From Chitinophagaceae bacterium (lineage in GTDB: Bacteria; Bacteroidota; Bacteroidia; Chitinophagales; Chitinophagaceae): a DNA stretch of 5,646 nt. Below the pieces are notes generated by a model. It searched no databases. It was not told where the DNA came from and was given only the letters and a program-made list of their open reading frames with translations. The stretch is taken from positions 1 through 5,646 of the forward strand of contig JAIEQT010000325.1 of the NCBI GenBank assembly GCA_019747455.1, in the 5' to 3' direction. This document shows positions 1 to 5,646 of the stretch, piece after piece (position 1 is the first letter of the stretch; each line of letters starts with the position of its first letter). The translations under genes and the position numbers were made by a program.

Positions 1-486
1 ATTAGATGATGGTAAAGTGGGAGATCCCGGTGTTGGTGTTGAAACTGAAGCAACTGTGAACTCTCTAACAGTTTCAGGGCTAGCTTGTTTTCCATTATTC
101 ATGAAAACAACATACAACATGTAATTACCCGCTGTTAGATTTCTACAACCAGACAATGCTCCTAATAACTGTCCGGATTGAAACGACCGAATTTTAAAGC
201 TATCTACCGGAATTCCGGTGGATGCTGTATTTCCACAGATGATATTCGACCCTTGCCTTATCTGTACTACTAAATTAGTAGCGGGTGCTGTTCGTCCACC
301 TGTAGCTTGTGCCGTTAATATTAAGTTCCCGGGAATGCTCGACCAGCTATTTACATCTGCGGGAAGCTGATTTTTTACAGTTAAGCTAGAAATGGCAATA
401 GGATATTGTTGTGCAATTGTAATGGAAGTTATTCCTATGACAAGACAACAGAGTGAAAGAAATTTTTTCATAATTGTATTTTTCAT
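1..486 (-). CDS. Secreted protein, N-terminal part (C-terminus beyond window edge)
   Basis: This reading frame has 162 codons and is still open at position 1, so the C-terminus is missing. It begins with a signal peptide: after Met6 comes MKKFLSLCC, a hydrophobic stretch, and a likely signal peptidase I site at ITIA|QQYP. The mature part, about residues 26-145, looks like a beta-rich extracellular domain. It contains GNLILTAQATGG, then LVVQIRQGSNIICG, then a block with SGCRNLTAGNYMLYV. It then runs into a Ser/Thr/Pro-rich linker (VSTPTPGSPTLPSS), so at least one more domain or a sorting tail probably follows. The Gly-Cys-x-x-Leu-x-x-Gly-x-Tyr pattern faintly recalls TANFOR-type surface proteins of Bacteroidota, but this is a memory-based resemblance and no function is assigned. 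The outer ATG at 486 is chosen because an in-frame stop lies at 505-507; the ATG at 471 gives a more classical signal peptide and is an equal alternative. The gene starts 37 bp after the preceding gene on the same strand, so co-transcription is plausible. Confidence 0.85.
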   Translation of the reverse strand, partial: MKNTIMKKFLSLCCLVIGITSITIAQQYPIAISSLTVKNQLPADVNSWSSIPGNLILTAQATGGRTAPATNLVVQIRQGSNIICGNTASTGIPVDSFKIRSFQSGQLLGALSGCRNLTAGNYMLYVVFMNNGKQASPETVREFTVASVSTPTPGSPTLPSSN

Positions 487-523
487 GATGAAAATTGACA
501 GGTATTATTACTATTATTGATTT

Positions 524-997
524 TTATCGCGTATCCATTAATTCAAAACTTGTTGCCCCAGGTGTGAGGGGTATTTGATTTTGTGGGCCTTGAAGAAGAG
601 GTGCATTATTTGTACCGTTAATATTACAGGTATAAATTACACTTTGATTTTGGGTTGCATTACCGGCAATAGGATTGTTGCTTATTGAAACATCATAAAC
701 AAGTTTATTTCCATCCGGTGTTAACCTAACTCTTGTAATAGTTGAGTTAGCTGGTAAGGCAGGAGATAAGGTAACTTGAATCTGGCCTGTACCATCCAAA
801 TTTATCATCCAAATTGTTCTTTCAGAACCTATATTTCCTGTTTGTAAAATATTCTTAATGAATACAACTTTATTAAGTTGAGTAAGGCTATTGGTAGGTT
901 GTTGCGCAACCACCTGAGGAGTACAGCTTACTTGTATTGCTAATAAACTAAATGCTCCAATTAGCAATACAACAGACCCCATTAGCATTTTTTTCAT
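524..997 (-). CDS. Small putative lipoprotein with PD40/TolB-like beta-propeller sequence
   Basis: This encodes 157 residues starting MKKMLMGS, with a hydrophobic export signal ending near Cys25 (IQVSC). Val and Ser at -2 and -1 fit a lipobox, but Gln22 at -3 does not, so lipid attachment is likely rather than certain. The mature part carries two copies of one motif, IWMINLDGT (62-70) and IYTCNINGT (121-129). Between them lies TPDGNKLVY (93-101), which fits the WD40-like PD40 repeat (PF07676) found in TolB-type propellers. Complete TolB-like propellers have six or so blades and 300-400 residues, whereas this protein has room for about two. It could be a small family in its own right, a domain that oligomerises, or a remnant. 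The frame is intact with a TAA stop, and only 37 bp separate it from the next gene, so nothing suggests a recent frameshift. It lies 123 bp downstream of the response regulator gene on the same strand. No binding partner or activity can be read from the sequence. Confidence 0.85.
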   Translation of the reverse strand: MKKMLMGSVVLLIGAFSLLAIQVSCTPQVVAQQPTNSLTQLNKVVFIKNILQTGNIGSERTIWMINLDGTGQIQVTLSPALPANSTITRVRLTPDGNKLVYDVSISNNPIAGNATQNQSVIYTCNINGTNNAPLLQGPQNQIPLTPGATSFELMDTR

Positions 998-1039
998 ATG
1001 CTATTATTTAAAGGTTATAAATACCTATGGGGGTAGGCT

Positions 1040-1064
1040 GAATTACCACACTAATGTGCAACTC
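1040..1064 (-). other. Imperfect stem-loop in the leader of the small lipoprotein gene
   Basis: Read on the minus strand, the arms GAGUUGCACA and UGUGGUAAUUC can form ten base pairs around a UUAG loop, with one bulged G and two G-U pairs. It lies 42 bp upstream of the start at 997, in the 123-bp gap after the response regulator gene. The run of eight T residues on the same strand (1074-1081) lies 5' of the hairpin, so this is not an intrinsic terminator in that direction. It could be an mRNA processing or stability element, or a protein-binding inverted repeat, or chance. Confidence 0.35.
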
Positions 1065-1120
1065 ATCATAACTAAAAAAAATCGGGATTGTATAACTGGG
1101 GCTTCTGAGAGTATAAACGC

Positions 1121-1888
1121 TTATCCGCGCTTCACCCAACGTTCAAATCTTTGCAATAGATCTTCTTTTCGCTTAGCAGACACGGGTAGTTGACGGCCAT
1201 TTTCCAACCTTACTTCGCCGCCACTGCCACGGAGATAGGCCGAGAGACTACTTAAATTGATAATATGCTTATCGTGTATTCGTACAAACTGATCTGGGGG
1301 TAGTAGTTTTTCATATTCACCTAACTGCCTGCTTACTAATATTTTAGTATCGTCTTTTAAATAAAACCAGGTGTAGTTTCCATTGCTATCGCAATGCAAT
1401 ATATCTTCATGCTTAATAAACTGTAGTCCATTTTGTGTGGGTAAAGCTAACTTAATGGGTGATTTTCCCGATATTTCCTGCTGTTGCAAGAGGCTGAATA
1501 AATGTTGCTGTATGGATTTTTGTTCAATTCGTTCTTTTGCATTCAACACGGTTTGAACCAACTTCGCTTTTTCAACAGGCTTGGTTAAATAACCTATAGC
1601 ATGTACATCAAAAGCATGTAAAGCATAATGATTATGTGCCGTAACAAAAACAACCTCAAAATGAATAGGCTCCAACTCTTGTAATACATCGAAGCCCGTC
1701 ATAGATGGCATTTCAATATCCAAAAAAACCAATTGGGGTTGCATTTGCTTAATAAGCTCAATTGCTTTTAAGGGGTGGTCGGATATGCCAATAAGATCAA
1801 TACAACTACAGTTCTCCTGTAATAGCAACCTTAAATAATCCGAATTGTTGCGTTCGTCGTCAACAATCAGTGTTTTGATTTTATTCAT
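1121..1888 (-). CDS. LytTR-family response regulator (receiver + LytTR DNA-binding domain)
   Basis: This 255-residue DNA-binding response regulator is the cytoplasmic partner of the kinase encoded just upstream. The receiver domain spans about residues 4-118. It shows the acidic pair D10/D11, the phospho-acceptor D57 in FLDIEMP, the switch threonine T83 in FVTAH, and the conserved K103 in YLTKPV. All the residues needed for phosphotransfer are therefore present. A glutamine-rich linker (about 120-140) leads to a LytTR domain at about 145-250, with recognisable segments EDILHCDSNGNYTWFYL, LVSRQLGEYEKLLP and FVRIHDKHIINLSSL. This domain binds DNA through a beta-fold rather than a helix-turn-helix. 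The length is typical of the AlgR/LytT class. The start is fixed because an in-frame TGA lies two codons upstream of the ATG. The gap after the kinase stop is 33 bp, so the two genes almost certainly form one transcript. That gap holds a perfect palindrome. The target genes are not visible, though the secreted-protein genes downstream are natural candidates. Confidence 0.97.
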   Translation of the reverse strand: MNKIKTLIVDDERNNSDYLRLLLQENCSCIDLIGISDHPLKAIELIKQMQPQLVFLDIEMPSMTGFDVLQELEPIHFEVVFVTAHNHYALHAFDVHAIGYLTKPVEKAKLVQTVLNAKERIEQKSIQQHLFSLLQQQEISGKSPIKLALPTQNGLQFIKHEDILHCDSNGNYTWFYLKDDTKILVSRQLGEYEKLLPPDQFVRIHDKHIINLSSLSAYLRGSGGEVRLENGRQLPVSAKRKEDLLQRFERWVKRG

Positions 1889-1920
1889 GCTTCAATGCAA
1901 ATTGCATTGGGGGTAGCCAT
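1887..1920 (-). other. 11-codon reading frame bridging kinase stop and regulator start
   Basis: After the kinase TAG stop comes a single C and then an ATG. This opens a short frame, MATPNAICIEA, whose TGA stop overlaps the regulator's ATG as ATGA. The arrangement is what translational coupling by a mini-cistron would look like. A second short frame (MQFALKHE, 1907 to 1881) also overlaps the regulator start. Neither has a visible ribosome-binding site. Short frames of this length are common by chance, so this is recorded as a possibility and not as a gene. Confidence 0.2.
1893..1909. promoter_or_regulatory. Perfect 17-bp palindrome immediately before the response regulator start
   Basis: CAATGCAAATTGCATTG has two perfect 8-bp arms around one central base and ends 4 bp before the regulator's start codon (1888). 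It fills half of the 33-bp gap between kinase and regulator. As DNA it could bind a dimeric regulator. As RNA it could fold into a 7-bp stem with a 3-base loop next to the AUG and so tune regulator translation. The symmetry is read directly from the sequence; the function is inferred. Confidence 0.5.
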
Positions 1921-1921
1921 G

Positions 1922-4846
1922 CTAAGTTACAGGAATTCTAATTATCACACAAGTTCCTATCGCTTTACCGGAATCATCCTTTTTATCGTTTATAGTGGTT
2001 TGAATATGATATATACGCTCTCTCTTAGCCATAAGCTGCATACCTCTTGATAAATGATATTGTACATTCTTTTCATTGATAGTACTTGCAGCTACTCTCC
2101 CTACTCCATTATCATCAATCACAATAACTAATTCACCATGAACCATGCGAATATCAATTTTAATCATTCCCTGATCATCTAACAGATGATGTATCCCATG
2201 TTTTACGGCATTTTCTACATAAGGTTGTAAAAACAAAGAAGGCACTTGTATGCTGTGGGCATCAATATCAGGAGCCAGCTTAATTTCCCAAGCGAGCTTG
2301 CTGCCAAACCTGAGTTGCTCCAGCGCTAAATAATTATCTATATAATTGAGTTCCGATTGAAGGGAAATTGTGTTTTCAGCAGCATAATCGAGGGTATTAC
2401 GCATGAGCATACTAAAACGATCAATAAAAATTCCTGCTTCCTCATTTTTTTGTTGATAATTCAGCGACTTGATAGAACTCAAACAATTAAAAACAAAATG
2501 TGGATTCATTTGGGCTTTGATGGATTGCATTTCCAAATCTTGCATGAGTTTTTCTGATGCCAGTTTTTCTAATAGCGCGGTTCGTTTTTTTACCGCTCTT
2601 TGCTGTACATAATATACTATCAAACCCAATAAGCCAAAGGCTATCAAAAACCAAAACCAAAATGTTTTCCAAAAAGGACTGGCAACATGGAACTCCAGCA
2701 ATAAAATTTTACTACTTCGATTACCATTTACGTCGATCGCTCTTACCTGAATAGTATAATGCCCACTATTCAATTGCAGATTTAAAATAGGCTCGTTTAA
2801 AATAAGCCATTGCTGATTATTATTGATGGTATATTCTAAGTGCTTAAAATGGCCACCCAATTCTATCGCTGCAAATTGCAATTGGATATTTTGTTGATCA
2901 TACCCCAAATTATAATTGCTTAGGATAGCGGTATCTCTTTGGTTAATTTTTACGCTGGTAAGATAAACAGGAATAGTGTATGCAGGCATTTTAAAAGTAG
3001 CGGGGATAATACTGATTCCGTTTCCTGTGGCAGCATATACCGTATCTTTATCCATTATCATATCGTTAATGATATTGCTGCTCAAGCCATCATTTATGGA
3101 AATATGCTGTGGTTTTATGAAAATTTGTCCGTTTTGATGGGAATAAGCTAGTATACTGATTCCGCTACCCGTACCCAACCAAACCTGACCGGTTTTCCCT
3201 GCCATAATACTTCTACAGTCGCTACTGATCAAACCATTTGAAGTAGTAAACTGTCCAACTACCTGATCATTTTTTACAACAACTACCCCACTGCTAGAAG
3301 TTGCCACCCACACTAAACCGTCATCGGTACTAGTTAAGGATATTACCCGCTCCTTTAATAAAGGTCGATTGGTATTAATCATATAGGTACTATCCTGTTG
3401 ATAATTGTATTTGTATAATCCATCAATGGTTCCAAAATAAATTGTACCATTTTTTAATACTGTGATGGCCGTAGCCCTTTTTTTAGGCGTATGTAATCTG
3501 GTTACCTTTTCATTGATAGTATTTAATTTATCCAAAGCACCCATTGTAGCGGTGATAATAACACTGTCATTATATACAGTTGCTGTTTTTGTATAATAGG
3601 GAACTGTTCCATTTATTTGTTTTAAAGGATTTATGTAATCGGCAAAACTTCCTCCTTCAGAAAAACTAAAAATTTTATCCTGAGAAATAATGATTTTACG
3701 TTGCCAGTTAGTAGCACTACCCGAAGCTACTTTATGCAGAAAAAATTTTTTTCCATTCGCTTCTATAATTTCACTGTTGAAATTACCGGCTAAAATCATC
3801 CCATCAGGTTTTTTGGCAATACTTAAAAAATGATTATTATAGAACCCATCCGGCATAGCTAGGGTTTCGATTTGCCTTTTCTTATACAGCATCAAACCCT
3901 TATCAATAGTAGCTACCCAATAATTTCCTATTCGATCCTCCCATAAAGCATTTGGCGAAAAGCCTCCTTTGATTCGATCGACCAACCGCAAGGTTTTTTT
4001 ATCATATATTAATAATATGCCGGAACCAGTAATTACATTGATATATTTCTTAGAAAAAGTTAAATGTGTTGCTAGCTCCCCCACTTCTAAAGAATCAAAA
4101 ACTAACCGAGACTGTTGGGGAGTGATACTTCTTAAAATATATATTTTTTTTAATTGAGAAATTAGTGAATAGAAAGCATTTTCGTTAAGATAGCTTCGTG
4201 TACTATTATTAGTTGCATTTGCATAAATAATTGTTGTATCTAATTTTTGGTGAGTAAATACCTCAATTAAAAATTGACTAATATTTCCAACTTTTTTTGC
4301 GCTTGAATAAATTTGATATCCTTCTTTATCAGTGCTAACTAAAAATCCTTTTGAGCCATCTGTATTATTTGGATAAAAAGTAAGCTTATTATTTAAAAAG
4401 ATAAATGATCCTTTCTCATTTACATACATAACTCCGCCATCCTCCAAGGCAAATAAATCAATCAATAAACCGCCATTAACCTTTGCTAATAAACTATCTT
4501 CTGTTGCATTGATAAACCGATTTTTTACAAAATCGAAATAGCAGGGGCTTTGTTTAAAACAGTTTACCCAAATTTTTCCGGATTTTTCTTTAACGATATC
4601 TAACACCTCGTTATCCGGCAGTCCTTCTCTCGTGGTAAATACCTGAAATTGTTTTCCATCAAAACGAGCTACTCCGGCATCTGTTGCTACCCATAAAAAA
4701 CCATAATCATCTTCAACTGTTTTATAAATGTGGTTACTGGGTAGGCCATCAGCAGTAGTGAAAGTACGGAATAGGCTATAGGACTGAGCTTTGAGCCCAA
4801 ACAAGCTTATGCAACCAATTATAACTATTAAAATGCGTTGAAACAT
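1922..4846 (-). CDS. Two-component-regulator-propeller sensor histidine kinase, LytS type
   Basis: This 974-residue inner-membrane sensor kinase has a very large periplasmic part. The domain order is as follows. A signal peptide covers 1-20 and is cleaved near LKA|QS. A Reg_prop beta-propeller covers about 26-615, with clear repeats at 34-63 (GLPSNHIYKTVEDDYGFLWV), 75-104, 295-321, 458-481, 498-525, 538-567 and 587-614. The stretches 105-290 and 322-455 are diverged blades. A Y_Y_Y immunoglobulin-like domain spans about 640-722, and one transmembrane helix lies at about 725-747. A short helical linker leads to a His_kinase core (PF06580) with phospho-acceptor H783 in QMNPHFVFN. The HATPase domain has N879 in PYVENAVKHG and the ATP-lid motif DDNGVG (911-916). 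There is no fused receiver or AraC domain, so it is not a hybrid HTCS protein; its partner is the separate LytTR regulator 33 bp downstream. The ligand is unknown. An in-frame ATG at 4894 would add 16 residues ahead of the signal peptide; the ATG at 4846 is preferred because it puts the signal peptide at the N-terminus. Confidence 0.96.
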   Translation of the reverse strand: MFQRILIVIIGCISLFGLKAQSYSLFRTFTTADGLPSNHIYKTVEDDYGFLWVATDAGVARFDGKQFQVFTTREGLPDNEVLDIVKEKSGKIWVNCFKQSPCYFDFVKNRFINATEDSLLAKVNGGLLIDLFALEDGGVMYVNEKGSFIFLNNKLTFYPNNTDGSKGFLVSTDKEGYQIYSSAKKVGNISQFLIEVFTHQKLDTTIIYANATNNSTRSYLNENAFYSLISQLKKIYILRSITPQQSRLVFDSLEVGELATHLTFSKKYINVITGSGILLIYDKKTLRLVDRIKGGFSPNALWEDRIGNYWVATIDKGLMLYKKRQIETLAMPDGFYNNHFLSIAKKPDGMILAGNFNSEIIEANGKKFFLHKVASGSATNWQRKIIISQDKIFSFSEGGSFADYINPLKQINGTVPYYTKTATVYNDSVIITATMGALDKLNTINEKVTRLHTPKKRATAITVLKNGTIYFGTIDGLYKYNYQQDSTYMINTNRPLLKERVISLTSTDDGLVWVATSSSGVVVVKNDQVVGQFTTSNGLISSDCRSIMAGKTGQVWLGTGSGISILAYSHQNGQIFIKPQHISINDGLSSNIINDMIMDKDTVYAATGNGISIIPATFKMPAYTIPVYLTSVKINQRDTAILSNYNLGYDQQNIQLQFAAIELGGHFKHLEYTINNNQQWLILNEPILNLQLNSGHYTIQVRAIDVNGNRSSKILLLEFHVASPFWKTFWFWFLIAFGLLGLIVYYVQQRAVKKRTALLEKLASEKLMQDLEMQSIKAQMNPHFVFNCLSSIKSLNYQQKNEEAGIFIDRFSMLMRNTLDYAAENTISLQSELNYIDNYLALEQLRFGSKLAWEIKLAPDIDAHSIQVPSLFLQPYVENAVKHGIHHLLDDQGMIKIDIRMVHGELVIVIDDNGVGRVAASTINEKNVQYHLSRGMQLMAKRERIYHIQTTINDKKDDSGKAIGTCVIIRIPVT

Positions 4847-4857
4847 AGTAAATGAAT

Positions 4858-4866
4858 CAAAATATA
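4858..4866 (-). promoter_or_regulatory. Weak candidate -7 element for the kinase operon
   Basis: The minus strand reads TATATTTTG 11 bp before the preferred kinase start. It resembles the Bacteroidota TAnnTTTG -7 element, but the TA-to-TTTG spacing is off by one base, and no TTG lies at the right distance upstream. It would give a very short leader. It is a tentative call. Confidence 0.2.
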
Positions 4867-4879
4867 CGTTGTTTTCTCT

Positions 4880-4887
4880 TATTTTTG
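4880..4887 (+). promoter_or_regulatory. Bacteroidota -7 promoter element for sucD
   Basis: TATTTTTG matches the TAnnTTTG -7 consensus used by the primary sigma factor of Bacteroidota exactly. It lies 26 bp before the sucD start, which would leave an untranslated leader of roughly 20 bases. No good -33 TTG/TTTG element is seen about 20 bp further upstream, so the promoter is supported by its -7 half and its position only. Confidence 0.5.
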
Positions 4888-4913
4888 CCCCCAATTAAAC
4901 AATAGCGATTGAT

Positions 4914-5646
4914 ATGTCGGTACTCGTAAATAAAAACTCTAAGATTATTGTTCAGGGTTTTACCGGAACAGAAGGTACTTTTCACGCAACCCAGATGATC
5001 GAATACGGCACTAATGTAGTAGGCGGTGTAACTCCAAACAAGGGTGGCAGTTCTCATTTAGACAGGCCTGTTTTTAATACGGTAGCAGATGCCGTAAAAA
5101 CAACGGGTGCCGATGTAAGTATCATCTTTGTACCCCCGGCATTTGCAGCCGATGCTATTATGGAAGCAGCCGATGCAGGAATCGCTTTAGTTGTATGTAT
5201 TACAGAAGGTATCCCTGTTCAGGATATGGTGAAAGTGAAAAATTATTTACAAGGTACCAAAACCAGATTGATTGGGCCTAATTGTCCGGGTGTAATTACA
5301 GCAGGCGAAGCCAAAGTAGGCATTATGCCGGGCTTTATTTTTAAACCAGGAAGAATCGGAATCGTTTCCAAAAGCGGAACCCTTACCTATGAGGCAGCGG
5401 ATCAGGTGGTGAAAGCAGGCTTGGGTATTAGCACAGCTATCGGTATTGGTGGCGACCCCATTATTGGTACGCCTACTAAAGAGGCCGTAGAATTATTGAT
5501 GAATGACCCTGAAACAGATGGTATTATTATGATCGGTGAGATTGGAGGAAGTATGGAAGCTGATGCTGCCCGCTGGATTAAGGATAATAAAAAGAAACCG
5601 GTGGTTGGTTTTATTGCCGGACAAACAGCGCCTCCCGGCCGAAGAA
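4914..5646 (+). CDS. sucD: Succinyl-CoA ligase (ADP/GDP-forming) alpha subunit, C-terminus beyond window edge
   Basis: SucD pairs with SucC to interconvert succinyl-CoA and succinate with substrate-level phosphorylation of ADP or GDP in the TCA cycle, in the cytoplasm. The 244 visible codons cover most of the roughly 290-residue family length. The N-terminal CoA-binding Rossmann domain shows [15 protein letters not shown] (14-28) followed by [11 protein letters not shown]. The ligase domain shows GPNCPGVI (from 121), [23 protein letters not shown] and MIGEIGG, where E209 corresponds to Glu208 of the E. coli enzyme. The frame ends at [12 protein letters not shown], so the phosphohistidine (E. 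coli His246) should lie about three codons past the edge. The start agrees with the family N-terminus ([15 protein letters not shown]). No Shine-Dalgarno sequence is seen, as is usual in Bacteroidota. sucC is not adjacent upstream, because the neighbour there is the divergent kinase gene; it may be downstream or elsewhere. Confidence 0.98.
   Translation, partial: MSVLVNKNSKIIVQGFTGTEGTFHATQMIEYGTNVVGGVTPNKGGSSHLDRPVFNTVADAVKTTGADVSIIFVPPAFAADAIMEAADAGIALVVCITEGIPVQDMVKVKNYLQGTKTRLIGPNCPGVITAGEAKVGIMPGFIFKPGRIGIVSKSGTLTYEAADQVVKAGLGISTAIGIGGDPIIGTPTKEAVELLMNDPETDGIIMIGEIGGSMEADAARWIKDNKKKPVVGFIAGQTAPPGRR

Noticed and set aside
504..520. ATTATT-rich direct repeat before the truncated secreted-protein gene
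   Set aside because: Low-complexity AT-rich spacer of 17 bp, expected in such gaps.
1074..1081. Run of eight T residues on the minus strand after the regulator stop, as a possible intrinsic terminator
   Set aside because: No GC-rich hairpin precedes it; the nearby stem-loop at 1040-1064 lies on the wrong side of the run.
998..1120. A separate promoter for the small lipoprotein gene
   Set aside because: No TAnnTTTG match with a suitably spaced TTG is present; TAACCTTTA near 1010 is only a weak resemblance.
2357..4157. Several short open frames inside the kinase gene: plus strand 2357-2557, 2557-2754, 2939-3151, 3969-4157, and an alternative minus frame 2487-2672
   Set aside because: All overlap a well-supported coding region, have no recognisable domains and show no separate expression signals; they are shadows of the kinase frame.
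1922..4846. Hybrid two-component system (HTCS) protein as found in polysaccharide utilisation loci
   Set aside because: The protein ends after the HATPase domain; there is no fused receiver or AraC domain, and no SusC/SusD or glycoside hydrolase gene is nearby.
4857..5057. Minus-strand open frame of 66 codons overlapping the sucD start
   Set aside because: It is antisense to strongly conserved sucD sequence, has no family resemblance and no credible promoter.
1..5646. Mobile element, CRISPR array, tRNA or rRNA
   Set aside because: No transposase, regularly spaced repeats, terminal inverted repeats or recognisable RNA gene is seen on either strand.

Overview
The window most likely comes from a Bacteroidota chromosome, probably the Chitinophagaceae or a close relative. 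The evidence is a large two-component-regulator-propeller sensor kinase of the kind typical of that phylum, short secreted or lipoprotein genes with Bacteroidota-style signal peptides, AT-rich gene starts without Shine-Dalgarno sequences, and an exact TAnnTTTG-type -7 promoter element in front of sucD. The genus is not determined from the sequence.

Layout: everything from position 1 to 4846 is on the minus strand. In transcription order it reads: a 974-residue periplasmic-propeller histidine kinase (4846 to 1922), a LytTR-family response regulator (1888 to 1121), a 157-residue putative lipoprotein with PD40/TolB-like sequence (997 to 524), and the first 162 codons of a second secreted protein, cut by the window edge (486 to 1). 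On the plus strand, starting 67 bp from the kinase start and diverging from it, is sucD, the alpha subunit of succinyl-CoA ligase, cut by the right edge just before its catalytic histidine. There is no gene-free stretch longer than about 125 bp.

How the parts may work together: the kinase and regulator form a complete two-component pair. A periplasmic beta-propeller plus Y_Y_Y sensor is followed by one membrane helix, then a LytS-type kinase core with H783, and the partner is a separate receiver-LytTR DNA-binding protein with D57. The two small exported proteins downstream on the same strand could be in the same transcript or be targets of the regulator, but the sequence does not prove this. 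sucD is a TCA-cycle gene and is probably unrelated, sharing only the intergenic region.

The most noteworthy non-coding signals are a perfect 17-bp palindrome directly before the regulator's start codon, an 11-codon reading frame that exactly bridges the kinase stop and the regulator start, a 10-bp imperfect stem-loop before the lipoprotein gene, and a 9-mer (TGGGGGTAG) that occurs three times within 900 bp. I found no convincing evidence of a wholly new biological system, mobile element, CRISPR array or RNA gene.
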